NCBI RefSeq assembly: GCF_013284245.2
Contig: NZ_CP085876.1
Coordinates: 4,075,001 to 4,139,000, forward strand
Source: Brevibacillus sp. DP1.3A
GTDB lineage: Bacteria > Bacillota > Bacilli > Brevibacillales > Brevibacillaceae
Length of the DNA: 64,000 nucleotides
Reading direction: 5' to 3'
Shown here: piece by piece, positions 8,148-15,662 of the stretch
Numbering within the stretch: the first letter of the stretch is position 1
How the letters are laid out: every line of letters begins with the position of its first letter
The notes under the pieces: model-generated
What the model was told of the DNA's origin: nothing
The model's database searches: none
The model's input: the letters and a program-made list of their open reading frames with translations, nothing else
Position numbers and translations under genes: made by a program

Positions 8148-9059
8148 ATGACAAAACGATTGAAAAGAACTGAATTTATGATGGCGTACATGATCATCAT
8201 AACACTTGCATGCACTGTTGGTGGATTTTTTTTCGGGGCCCATTATATGAAGACACAATTGGAGTCGGAACAAGCCGCCGTACTCGAAGCAGAGAAAAAG
8301 GAAGCCGAAAAAGAAAAACTGCTGCGTGAGCAAAAGCTGTACAACGAACAGGACTTTATCCGATTTTACTATGCCGTTTATGCACCGCTGCTTGATCTGA
8401 AACAAGCACATTTTGATACGATGGATAAATGGAATCAAATGAACGAAAGTGAACGGACGGATGGCTTGAAGCAACTCAGCAAATTAGCTGACCAGACAAG
8501 GAAAGAGCTGGAGAAAAACGTTCCCTTGCCGACGTCACCCATGCTGAGACAAGCTCACGCCACTTTTACGAACAGTGTACGGGCGTATTTGGATAGTATG
8601 GAGCAGATTCGTTCCGATCAAACTAATGCTACGCCTGCTTCTATTGGAGCTAACCTGACGCTTTTCCAAAATAACTGGCTAACCGCACAGGAAATGGTCT
8701 ATCACTCCATCGCGTCTTGGGAATCGGCTTATGTGGTGAAGCAAGCCATGCCGAAGCAATTACCTGGAACCGTTAACACCGCGCAGTGGAAGCAGTATCC
8801 GTTCCATTACCGCACCTATCTCGCAGCTGTGGCCATGTCGGCAAGCAATCAATGGAGCAGCTATAATCCTGAGGACCTGACTGCGAGACTTGATTTGCTC
8901 ATCGCATCTAACGAAGTTCAGACCCTAGGAATCAAGGATTTAGCCGCTGCCGTGAAGATTTTGAACGCGACAGATGCAGTATCTGCGGGAGATTTTAAAC
9001 GCTTGAATACACAGCTCTACTCCGTGCTGAAGGCACCGGAAATCCCTCTTTATAAGTAG
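8148..9059 (+). CDS. membrane-anchored protein of unknown function
   Basis: A 303-residue protein I do not recognise. One N-terminal membrane segment (about residues 11-32) is followed by a charged coiled-coil stretch (about 40-68, rich in Glu/Lys/Ala), then a mostly helical extracytoplasmic part with no cysteines and no catalytic motif I can name. The ATG at 8148 has a TTGGAGGAT ribosome site; an upstream TTG in frame lacks one. It is divergent from ypbB and precedes fer in the same direction, a place empty or variable in B. subtilis. Good codon structure supports a real gene. Confidence 0.75.
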   Translation: MTKRLKRTEFMMAYMIIITLACTVGGFFFGAHYMKTQLESEQAAVLEAEKKEAEKEKLLREQKLYNEQDFIRFYYAVYAPLLDLKQAHFDTMDKWNQMNESERTDGLKQLSKLADQTRKELEKNVPLPTSPMLRQAHATFTNSVRAYLDSMEQIRSDQTNATPASIGANLTLFQNNWLTAQEMVYHSIASWESAYVVKQAMPKQLPGTVNTAQWKQYPFHYRTYLAAVAMSASNQWSSYNPEDLTARLDLLIASNEVQTLGIKDLAAAVKILNATDAVSAGDFKRLNTQLYSVLKAPEIPLYK

Positions 9060-9085
9060 TCGTACATTTTTAGACTGATTCAATC

Positions 9086-9114
9086 TTGAAATCTTGTCAC
9101 CAAGAGCATACAAT
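9086..9114 (+). promoter_or_regulatory. sigma-A promoter of ferredoxin gene
   Basis: -35 TTGAAA (9086-9091), 17-bp spacer, -10 TACAAT (9109-9114), about 49 bp before the ferredoxin start. Confidence 0.65.
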
Positions 9115-9126
9115 GATCTATGATAG

Positions 9127-9369
<243 letters not shown>

Positions 9370-9392
9370 TATTCCATCTACTAATGGAAGAG

Positions 9393-9426
9393 ACCTCTTA
9401 CGTACTCCGGTATGTAAGAGGTTTTT
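9393..9426 (+). terminator. fer terminator
   Basis: 12-bp stem ACCTCTTACGTA/TATGTAAGAGGT with one G-U pair, 6-nt loop and a T-run. Confidence 0.85.
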
Positions 9427-9516
9427 CATTATGTCCCCCTCTCCTCCGCTGAACGAATGATCGACAACTTTCCGTTCTTTCTTTTGTGATTTTTCGGTAA
9501 GATAAAAGCAACGGCA

Positions 9517-9665
9517 AAAACCGAACATTAAAATGCGTTTTTTCCATTTTTTGTGATGTCAATATCTTAATGTTCGTGTTTTGGTCATTTTCATGACGTT
9601 CTTTGTATGAAATCGAGCATTATTCACGAACGATAACTGATATAAAATAAATAATGTTCATTTTT
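9517..9665 (+). promoter_or_regulatory. array of PurBox-like sites upstream of the serine operon
   Basis: The Bacillus PurR PurBox is AWWWCCGAACWWT. A perfect match lies at 9517-9529 (forward). Reverse-oriented 11/13 matches are at 9569-9581 and 9653-9665, and a forward 10/13 match is at 9622-9634. Centres are 52, 53 and 31 bp apart, close to whole helical turns, with alternating orientation. Binding by PurR is inference. The rest of the stretch between the fer terminator and the promoter is AT-rich. Confidence 0.5.
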
Positions 9666-9679
9666 TCTCGTTTTTCTTC

Positions 9680-9708
9680 TTGACGGTGTTATTTTGACGT
9701 GATATCGT
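9680..9708 (+). promoter_or_regulatory. promoter of the serine T-box operon
   Basis: -35 TTGACG (9680-9685), 17-bp spacer, -10 TATCGT (9703-9708); transcription would begin about 30 bases before the T-box structure. Confidence 0.6.
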
Positions 9709-9741
9709 AAGTACAAATCTTACGAAACACCTTATAAAACA

Positions 9742-10028
9742 ACGGCGTTGACGAAGAAACGCTGTGATCGAGAAATCCCCAGAGAGCCGATGGTTGCTGC
9801 GAATCGGCGGTTTCTCCCACGGTTAAGCACTTCTGAGCTGCTGCGTTGAAAATGGATTCACCATCCCAGTAGACGCAAACGGTAGATCCGTTATCTCTTT
9901 TAGGTCATGTACCTACCAAGGCTCTTTTTTGAGAAAAAAAGAGCGAATGAGGGTGGCACCGCGAAGCAAAGCCTCTCGTCCCTCACTGTTCTGTAATAGG
10001 AGCAGTGTGAGAACGGGAGGTTTTTTTG
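9742..10028 (+). ncRNA. T-box riboswitch, serine-specific (AGC specifier)
   Basis: A tRNA-sensing leader. The T-box core GAGGGTGGCACCGCG is at 9949-9963. Stem I is visible: GAAG (9753-9756) pairs with CTTC (9830-9833), CTGTG (9762-9766) with CACGG (9818-9822), and the internal loop TTAAGCA (9823-9829) presents the Ser codon AGC (9826-9828). An AGAGAG bulge and distal hairpin (CCGAT/ATCGG) follow the usual plan, and stem II carries GAA and AGTA S-turn elements. The TGGC (9954-9957) complements a tRNA ending GCCA, as expected for tRNA-Ser with a G discriminator. The downstream genes make serine. Confidence 0.93.
9972..10027 (+). terminator. T-box regulated terminator
   Basis: Long stem from CCTCTCG (9972) to CGGGAGG (10020) followed by seven T. 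It is the off-state structure that uncharged tRNA-Ser would prevent through the antiterminator. Confidence 0.9.
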
Positions 10029-10056
10029 ATATGCACATATATAGGAGGAGAAAACC

Positions 10057-11211
10057 ATGTTTGCAGACAAAATGATCTTGAGAATCCCTGGTCCTACCCC
10101 CATTCCACCACGTGTTCAAACAGCGATGAGCCAACCGATGATTGGACACCGCAGCGGCAAATTTTCCGCTCTTTTCGCCCGTACTGCTGAAAGACTGAAG
10201 CCTTTCTTTGGCACCAAGCAGGACGTATACATCTTGGCAGGTAGCGGAACGAGTGCACTGGAGATGGGCGTCGTAAACACGCTCCAACCAGGCGACGAAG
10301 CTACCATCCTCGTCAGCGGTGCATTTGGGGAGCGCTTTGCAAAAATTTGCGAGCGTTACGGTATCATCGCCCATCGCGTGGAAGTGCCTTGGGGCAAAGC
10401 TGTTACACCAGAGCTCGTTGAAACATTCCTGCAAAAAAAGCCACAAGTAAAAGCCGTATTCGCTACCTACTGTGAAACATCCACTGGGGTAGAAAATCCG
10501 ATTGCTGACTTGGCGAAAACAATCCGCACACATTCGGACGCCCTCTTCATTGTGGATGCGGTAAGCAATCTCGGTGCGGTTCCATGCGAAATGGACGCTT
10601 GGGGTGTCGATATCGTGGTAACCGGCTCGCAAAAAGCTTTCATGCTGCCAACAGGCCTTGCCTTCCTCGCTGCGAGTGAACGCGCATGGCAAGTGATTGA
10701 GCAAAACAAATCGCTCGCCTTCTATTTGGACCTGAAAGCATACCGCAAGAGCTTGGCAGAGCAAACAACACCGTATACGCCTGCTGTATCCCTCATTTTC
10801 GGTCTCGCCGAGGTATTGGATATGTTGGAGGAAGAAGGCATACCAGCTATCGTAAAGCGCCATGAACTGATGAGGGACATGACTCGCGCAGCGATGAAAG
10901 CATTAAACATAAAACTGATAGCGGAAGATCAGTACGCATCGACGACCGTAACTTCTTGCGATCCTGAGGGTGTCTTTCATGCAGAAGCTCTCCGCAAAAT
11001 GTTAACGCAGCAATTCAACATCACGATTGCTGGCGGCCAGCAGCACCTGAAAGGCAAGATCTTCCGCATCGGGCACATGGGTTATTGCGAGCCATTGGAT
11101 GTCCTGCAAGTCATTTCTGCCATCGAATTGTCGCTTCACCAAATCGGTGCCCCAGTTGAGCTGGGTGCTGGTGTAAAAGCTGCTCAGGAGGTGCTCATTG
11201 CACATGTATAA
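10057..11211 (+). CDS. class V PLP aminotransferase of serine biosynthesis
   Basis: A 384-residue fold-type I aminotransferase resembling serine-pyruvate/alanine-glyoxylate aminotransferases rather than classical SerC. PLP residues are visible: Asp167 in FIVDAVSNLG and the Schiff-base lysine Lys193 in VVTGSQKAFMLPTG. Co-transcription with serA behind a Ser T-box argues that it performs the second step, 3-phosphohydroxypyruvate to phosphoserine, or a serine-glyoxylate type reaction; the assignment is inference from context. The ATG follows GGAGGAG. The stop overlaps the start of serA. Confidence 0.88.
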   Translation: MFADKMILRIPGPTPIPPRVQTAMSQPMIGHRSGKFSALFARTAERLKPFFGTKQDVYILAGSGTSALEMGVVNTLQPGDEATILVSGAFGERFAKICERYGIIAHRVEVPWGKAVTPELVETFLQKKPQVKAVFATYCETSTGVENPIADLAKTIRTHSDALFIVDAVSNLGAVPCEMDAWGVDIVVTGSQKAFMLPTGLAFLAASERAWQVIEQNKSLAFYLDLKAYRKSLAEQTTPYTPAVSLIFGLAEVLDMLEEEGIPAIVKRHELMRDMTRAAMKALNIKLIAEDQYASTTVTSCDPEGVFHAEALRKMLTQQFNITIAGGQQHLKGKIFRIGHMGYCEPLDVLQVISAIELSLHQIGAPVELGAGVKAAQEVLIAHV

Positions 11212-12787
11212 AGTACTCATTTCTGACCCACTTAGCGAATTTGGAATTCAACAGCTCTTGGACGCTTCTGATGTAGAAGTGGTTCGTCAAACAAACCTCT
11301 CCCCTGCCGAACTGATCGATGTGATTGGCGATTACGATGCACTCCTCGTACGCAGCCAAACCCAAGTAACAGCAGAAGTACTCGCTGCCGGAAAAAAGCT
11401 GAAAGCAGTCGGTCGTGCGGGTGTTGGGGTCGATAACATTGATATCAACGCTGCCACTCAAGCAGGTATTCCTGTCATCAACGCTCCAGACGGTAACACC
11501 ATCTCTACTGCAGAGCATTCGTTTGCCATGCTGATGGCTGTCGCTCGTAACATCCCTCAAGCTCACAAGAAGCTGGTAGACGGTACATGGGATCGCAAAA
11601 GCTTCCAAGGGGTTGAGTTGAACAACAAAGTACTGGGTGTCATCGGTATGGGCCGTATCGGTTCAGAGGTTGCGAAGCGTGCGAAAGCATTTGGCATGAC
11701 CGTCATGGGCTTCGATCCTTTCATGACCGAGGAACGTGCAGAAAAGATGGGTATAACCAACGCAGCTGTCGACGAAATTTGCCGCAAAGCAGATTTCATT
11801 ACCGTCCATACTCCGCTGACAAAAGAAACCCGCCATATCATCAGCACGCGTGAATTTGCGAAAATGAAAGATAGCGTTCGCTTGATCAACTGCGCTCGTG
11901 GGGGAATCATTGACGAGAAGGCTCTCTACGAGGCGATTACCGCAGGAAAAGTCGCGGGGGCAGCTCTGGACGTTTTCGAAGAAGAACCACCTGTAGACAA
12001 CCCTCTCGTCGGTCTGCCACAAGTAGTTACGACTCCGCATCTGGGAGCTTCGACCATTGAAGCGCAGGAAAACGTGGCCGTAGACGTATCGGAAGAAATC
12101 CTGAAGGTTCTTCGTGATGAGCCATTCAAAAACGCCGTGAATTTGCCTTCGATCCCTGCGCACGTTATGGAAAAAGTACAACCGTACTTTACGTTGGGTG
12201 AAAAGCTGGGCCATTTCCTTGCCCAAGTGACAGTAGGTTCCATTTCGGAGATTTCGATTAAATATAGCGGTGAGTTGACGGATGTAGACACATCCCCTCT
12301 GACTCGCACAGTCCTCAAAGGTGTGCTGTCCTTCCGTCTGGGCGAGGAAGTCAACTATGTGAACGCCCCGATTCTGGCAAAAGTGCGTGACATCACCGTT
12401 ACGGAGCAAAAGGCAGCACAAAACAAAGGCTTTACGAACTTACTGACCGTTAGCTTAAAAACGACGCAAGAGACACGCACAGTGGCTGGAACGCGACTCA
12501 ATGGTTATGGTGCGCGTATTGTGAAAATTGACGACTTTGCGATTGACGTAGCGCCTGAGGGCTACCTCCTCTACATTCACCATAATGACCGTCCAGGTGT
12601 GATCGGACGTGTCGGCTCCATCTTGGGTGAAAACAGCGTGAACATCGCAACGATGCAGGTAGGACGCCGTGATATCGGTGGAGACGCGATCATGATGCTC
12701 TCTGTTGACAAACCATTGACGCCAGAGCTCCTCGATACGATGGGCGAGCTGGCGGAAGTGAAAAGCGTTACACAAATCGAGCTGTAG
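11204..12787 (+). CDS. serA: D-3-phosphoglycerate dehydrogenase
   Basis: A 527-residue NAD-dependent enzyme for the first committed step of serine synthesis. Motifs in order: GRAGVGVDNID, the Rossmann loop GVIGMGRIGSEVA, the catalytic Arg region NCARGGIIDE, the Glu in FEEEPP and the catalytic His in TPHLGAST. An allosteric substrate-binding domain and a C-terminal ACT domain (YIHHNDRPGVIGRVGSIL) follow, so it is the long type I form, usually serine-inhibited. ATG 11204 is taken as the start, 8 bp inside the previous gene; an in-frame TTG at 11198 lies at a better distance from AGGAGG and remains possible. Confidence 0.96.
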   Translation: MYKVLISDPLSEFGIQQLLDASDVEVVRQTNLSPAELIDVIGDYDALLVRSQTQVTAEVLAAGKKLKAVGRAGVGVDNIDINAATQAGIPVINAPDGNTISTAEHSFAMLMAVARNIPQAHKKLVDGTWDRKSFQGVELNNKVLGVIGMGRIGSEVAKRAKAFGMTVMGFDPFMTEERAEKMGITNAAVDEICRKADFITVHTPLTKETRHIISTREFAKMKDSVRLINCARGGIIDEKALYEAITAGKVAGAALDVFEEEPPVDNPLVGLPQVVTTPHLGASTIEAQENVAVDVSEEILKVLRDEPFKNAVNLPSIPAHVMEKVQPYFTLGEKLGHFLAQVTVGSISEISIKYSGELTDVDTSPLTRTVLKGVLSFRLGEEVNYVNAPILAKVRDITVTEQKAAQNKGFTNLLTVSLKTTQETRTVAGTRLNGYGARIVKIDDFAIDVAPEGYLLYIHHNDRPGVIGRVGSILGENSVNIATMQVGRRDIGGDAIMMLSVDKPLTPELLDTMGELAEVKSVTQIEL

Positions 12788-12810
12788 GTTCTCCCTTCCA
12801 CACGAGATTT

Positions 12811-12840
12811 GACCTGGCCATATGCCGGGTCTTTTTCTTT
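12811..12840 (+). terminator. serine operon terminator
   Basis: GACCTGGC/GCCGGGTC stem with a 5-nt loop and TTTTTCTTT tail. The T-run overlaps the probable -35 (TTTACC, 12838-12843) of the next gene, whose -10 is TATAAT at 12861-12866 after a 17-bp spacer. Confidence 0.82.
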
Positions 12841-12905
12841 ACCCTTATTTTGGTTAGAGCTATAATGGGACAAGATAATTCTACACACCTTGGAAGGAGC
12901 TTCTT

Positions 12906-14189
12906 ATGACGAACCAGGCATTATTCGCTATTGCTATCTTTTTAGTTACCTATGCATTTATTATTAGCGAAAAGTTACATCGAACCATCGTCGCCATGTC
13001 TGGCGGAATTCTCATGGTCTTGTTCGGGATAGTTACACAGGAACAAGCAATTCACCATATCGACTTTAACACGCTCGGCCTACTTATTGGGATGATGATC
13101 TTGGTTGCCATTACGGCGCAGACTGGCGTTTTCAAGTATGTCGCCATCCGTGCGGCAAAGGTTGCAAAGGGCAAACCGATTCGTATTCTCGTCTACCTGA
13201 GCTTGATCACGGCCGTTGCTTCCGCCTTTTTGGACAACGTTACCACTGTACTTCTTATCGTACCTGTGACGTTTAGCATCGCCCGCCAGCTCGAGCTTAA
13301 TCCGATTCCTTTTTTAATCAGTGAAATTATTGCTTCAAATGCCGGAGGAACAGCTACGTTGATCGGTGACCCACCGAATATCATGATTGGCAGTTCTGTG
13401 CCTGAGCTCGATTTTATGAAATTTCTCGTGAATTTGAGCCCAATTATCATCGTGGTTATGGCTGTAACCGTTGTTTGCTTGGTCTTGATTTACCGCAAGC
13501 AGTTAGTAACGTCCCCTGAGTTGAGCGCAAAAATCATGCAGTTAAATGAGCGCGATGAAATTACCGACAGCCGTTTATTGAAAAAGTCTTTGACGGTGAT
13601 GGGATTGACCATTATTGGTTTCATGCTCCATGGGGCCCTTCATTTGGAGTCGGCAACTATCGCTTTAACAGGAGCTTTTCTTTTGCTCCTTCTTACTGGA
13701 GAGCATTATTTAGAAGACGCGATCAGCAAAGTCGAGTGGAATACGATATTCTTCTTCATCGGCCTGTTTGTTCTCGTCTCTGGGTTAGTGGAAACAGGTG
13801 TGATCAAAAAGCTCGCAACTGAAGCGATGAATCTGACGGGTGGAGATTCATTGAAGACCTCCCTGTTGATCCTCTGGCTGAGCGCAATCGCCTCTGCCTT
13901 TGTAGACAATATCCCGTTCGTTGCCACCATGATTCCGATGATCAAGGAAATGGGAGCGCTCGGGATCACCAATCTGGAGCCTCTTTGGTGGAGCCTTGCA
14001 CTCGGGGCGTGTTTAGGAGGAAACGGTACCTTGATTGGAGCGAGTGCCAACGTGATTGTTGCTGGCTTGGCCTCAAAGGAAGGTTATCATATCGGCTTTT
14101 TCAGCTTTATGAAGGTCGCCTTCCCGTTGATGATCCTCTCTATCATGATTGCTCATGTCTACGTTTACTTACGTTATTTTATTTGGTGA
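12906..14189 (+). CDS. ArsB/NhaD-superfamily ion permease
   Basis: A 427-residue polytopic inner membrane transporter with about eleven hydrophobic segments. The repeat-related motifs ASAFLDNVTTVLLIVP and ASAFVDNIPFVATMIP mark the two halves, and GGTATLIGDPPNIMIG and GGNGTLIGASANVIVAG are the paired re-entrant signatures of the ArsB/NhaD ion transporter superfamily. Substrate is unknown: arsenite, Na+/H+ exchange or an organic anion are all possible, and no arsenic genes lie nearby. The ATG has a GGAAGGAGC ribosome site. A small unknown gene follows after 12 bp, probably in the same transcript. Confidence 0.85.
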   Translation: MTNQALFAIAIFLVTYAFIISEKLHRTIVAMSGGILMVLFGIVTQEQAIHHIDFNTLGLLIGMMILVAITAQTGVFKYVAIRAAKVAKGKPIRILVYLSLITAVASAFLDNVTTVLLIVPVTFSIARQLELNPIPFLISEIIASNAGGTATLIGDPPNIMIGSSVPELDFMKFLVNLSPIIIVVMAVTVVCLVLIYRKQLVTSPELSAKIMQLNERDEITDSRLLKKSLTVMGLTIIGFMLHGALHLESATIALTGAFLLLLLTGEHYLEDAISKVEWNTIFFFIGLFVLVSGLVETGVIKKLATEAMNLTGGDSLKTSLLILWLSAIASAFVDNIPFVATMIPMIKEMGALGITNLEPLWWSLALGACLGGNGTLIGASANVIVAGLASKEGYHIGFFSFMKVAFPLMILSIMIAHVYVYLRYFIW

Positions 14190-14201
14190 GGAGGAATCCT
14201 T

Positions 14202-14477
14202 TTGTTCCATTACACCTATGATGAAAAGGATATCGAGCTAAAGGAAGCTATTTCTGAGCAGGGCGCCACTTTCCAGATCGTCGTCAAAACAGAAGAGATG
14301 CGAGAGCGCGTGAAAGAGGTTCGCCGTTATTTTGAAGGGAACAAAGACTATACGGATGTCATGTTTTTTTCTCGTGAAGACGGTTCTTTCGAAGTTATTG
14401 TTAGGACGAACATGGTTGAATCCTTTTTAATTCATGCCTTTCGCTTCAAATGCTTGCAATCGATTTGTTGGGAATAA
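14202..14477 (+). CDS. small protein of unknown function, TTG start
   Basis: A 91-residue acidic soluble protein that I do not recognise. The predicted start is TTG at 14202, six or seven bases after a strong GAGGAGGA ribosome site that overlaps the end of the permease gene; no better start exists. The sequence alternates charged helices and short strands (KEAISEQGATFQIVVKTEE, then DGSFEVIVRTN), suggesting a small alpha/beta fold. Tight spacing to the permease gene and a shared downstream terminator suggest a two-gene unit; a role in regulating the transporter is only a guess. Confidence 0.65.
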   Translation: MFHYTYDEKDIELKEAISEQGATFQIVVKTEEMRERVKEVRRYFEGNKDYTDVMFFSREDGSFEVIVRTNMVESFLIHAFRFKCLQSICWE

Positions 14478-14516
14478 AAAAACTCCGCCGTTTCTACATA
14501 CGGCGGAGTTTTTTTA
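14475..14516. terminator. bidirectional terminator between convergent genes
   Basis: Perfect 10-bp stem AACTCCGCCG/CGGCGGAGTT (14481-14490 with 14501-14510), flanked by A-run and T-run, serving both the permease unit and the convergent HAD gene. Confidence 0.9.
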
Positions 14517-14517
14517 T

Positions 14518-15648
14518 CTACAGAATGGAAAGGATATCGCGAACATCATCGAGAATAAAATCTGCTTTTTCCTCTTCAAACTTGCTGCGCGCGTCTTGAC
14601 CAGACAGTCCAGTCAATGTCGCTGCAAACTTGCAACCGATTGAGCGAGCCGCTAGAAAATCTGCGAGTGAATCGCCAACGATCAGCACCTCTTCTCCATT
14701 TTCGATTGGCAGTGAAAAATGGACAGCATCGCTAATCGGTGCATCGAGTCCAAGCAACCCTTTTACATAAGAATAAGGGTGTGGCTTGGACATCGGGGCA
14801 AAGCTAGGAAACGCTTCTTCCGCATCGAGTACGTGAGAGGCAGTTACGACACGGTTCGGGTCGAACCATTCCAGTATATTCATCTCACTGAGGGGAACAT
14901 GCGTCTCGATGGTAGGGCGCCCTGTTCCAATCCCCAGTGTGTATCCTTTTTCTTTTAACGTGCGGAACAACTCGACCATTTCTGCAGGCGGTACAATCGG
15001 AATCTCGTCTGACAAGAAGCCCTTCTTGCCTGGCTGCATGGTTTCACGGCCAATCGATGCCGCCACGCGCTCATCACCGAGATACCATTCTTGAAACGTC
15101 TTTTGAATCAACTGCCATAGATCACTATTGCGAGAGAACATTTCTGTTGAAATACCGCAACGCTCTTTTGCAATTTGATTCAAGTAGAGTAGCATTTCTG
15201 CTTTTTGTGCAGAACCTTTGGCAAAATCAGCGGTGAACGCTGCGTAGTCTACTTGGAAATCAGGAGCATAAGTAGCTGCCCACTCTTTCACTTTTGCCAG
15301 TTGCGGTCGATCAATTTGTTCGCTGAGAAGGCTCGTTGCTTCTGGAACTTGCGTTTTAACCGCTTCAATCAAACGAATCAACTGATAGGAAAACGCGAGG
15401 AAAACCATGTCCCAGTTGGAGTTGATTCCACGTGACTTGATGAAATTCAGCACTTCATCATGAGCGAAAACTTGCTCGCGCACTCGTCTAATTTGCGCTT
15501 CTTCTGGAGCAGGTGTGAATTCCTCGCCTGCAAGCCCCACATACTGCGGGCTGTACAAAAATTCCCACACTGTCAATGCAGAAGCATCAAAGTAACGCTC
15601 TTCACTCAACATAACCCCGTCAACATCAAATAAGATCGTTTTGATCAT
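14518..15648 (-). CDS. HAD-superfamily hydrolase with a large cap domain
   Basis: A 376-residue haloacid dehalogenase-type phosphatase. Nucleophile motif DVDG (Asp8, Asp10) is at the N-terminus; motif II GTGRP is only at about 241-245, motif III lysine in SKPHPYSY at about 288, and motif IV GDSLADF at about 325-331. The stretch of roughly 200 residues between motifs I and II is a large helical cap, longer than in phosphoglycolate-type phosphatases, so the substrate cannot be guessed. AGGAG precedes the ATG, which lies 14 bp after resE, suggesting co-transcription with resDE. Confidence 0.82.
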   Translation of the reverse strand: MIKTILFDVDGVMLSEERYFDASALTVWEFLYSPQYVGLAGEEFTPAPEEAQIRRVREQVFAHDEVLNFIKSRGINSNWDMVFLAFSYQLIRLIEAVKTQVPEATSLLSEQIDRPQLAKVKEWAATYAPDFQVDYAAFTADFAKGSAQKAEMLLYLNQIAKERCGISTEMFSRNSDLWQLIQKTFQEWYLGDERVAASIGRETMQPGKKGFLSDEIPIVPPAEMVELFRTLKEKGYTLGIGTGRPTIETHVPLSEMNILEWFDPNRVVTASHVLDAEEAFPSFAPMSKPHPYSYVKGLLGLDAPISDAVHFSLPIENGEEVLIVGDSLADFLAARSIGCKFAATLTGLSGQDARSKFEEEKADFILDDVRDILSIL

Positions 15649-15662
15649 TTCTCTCTACACTC

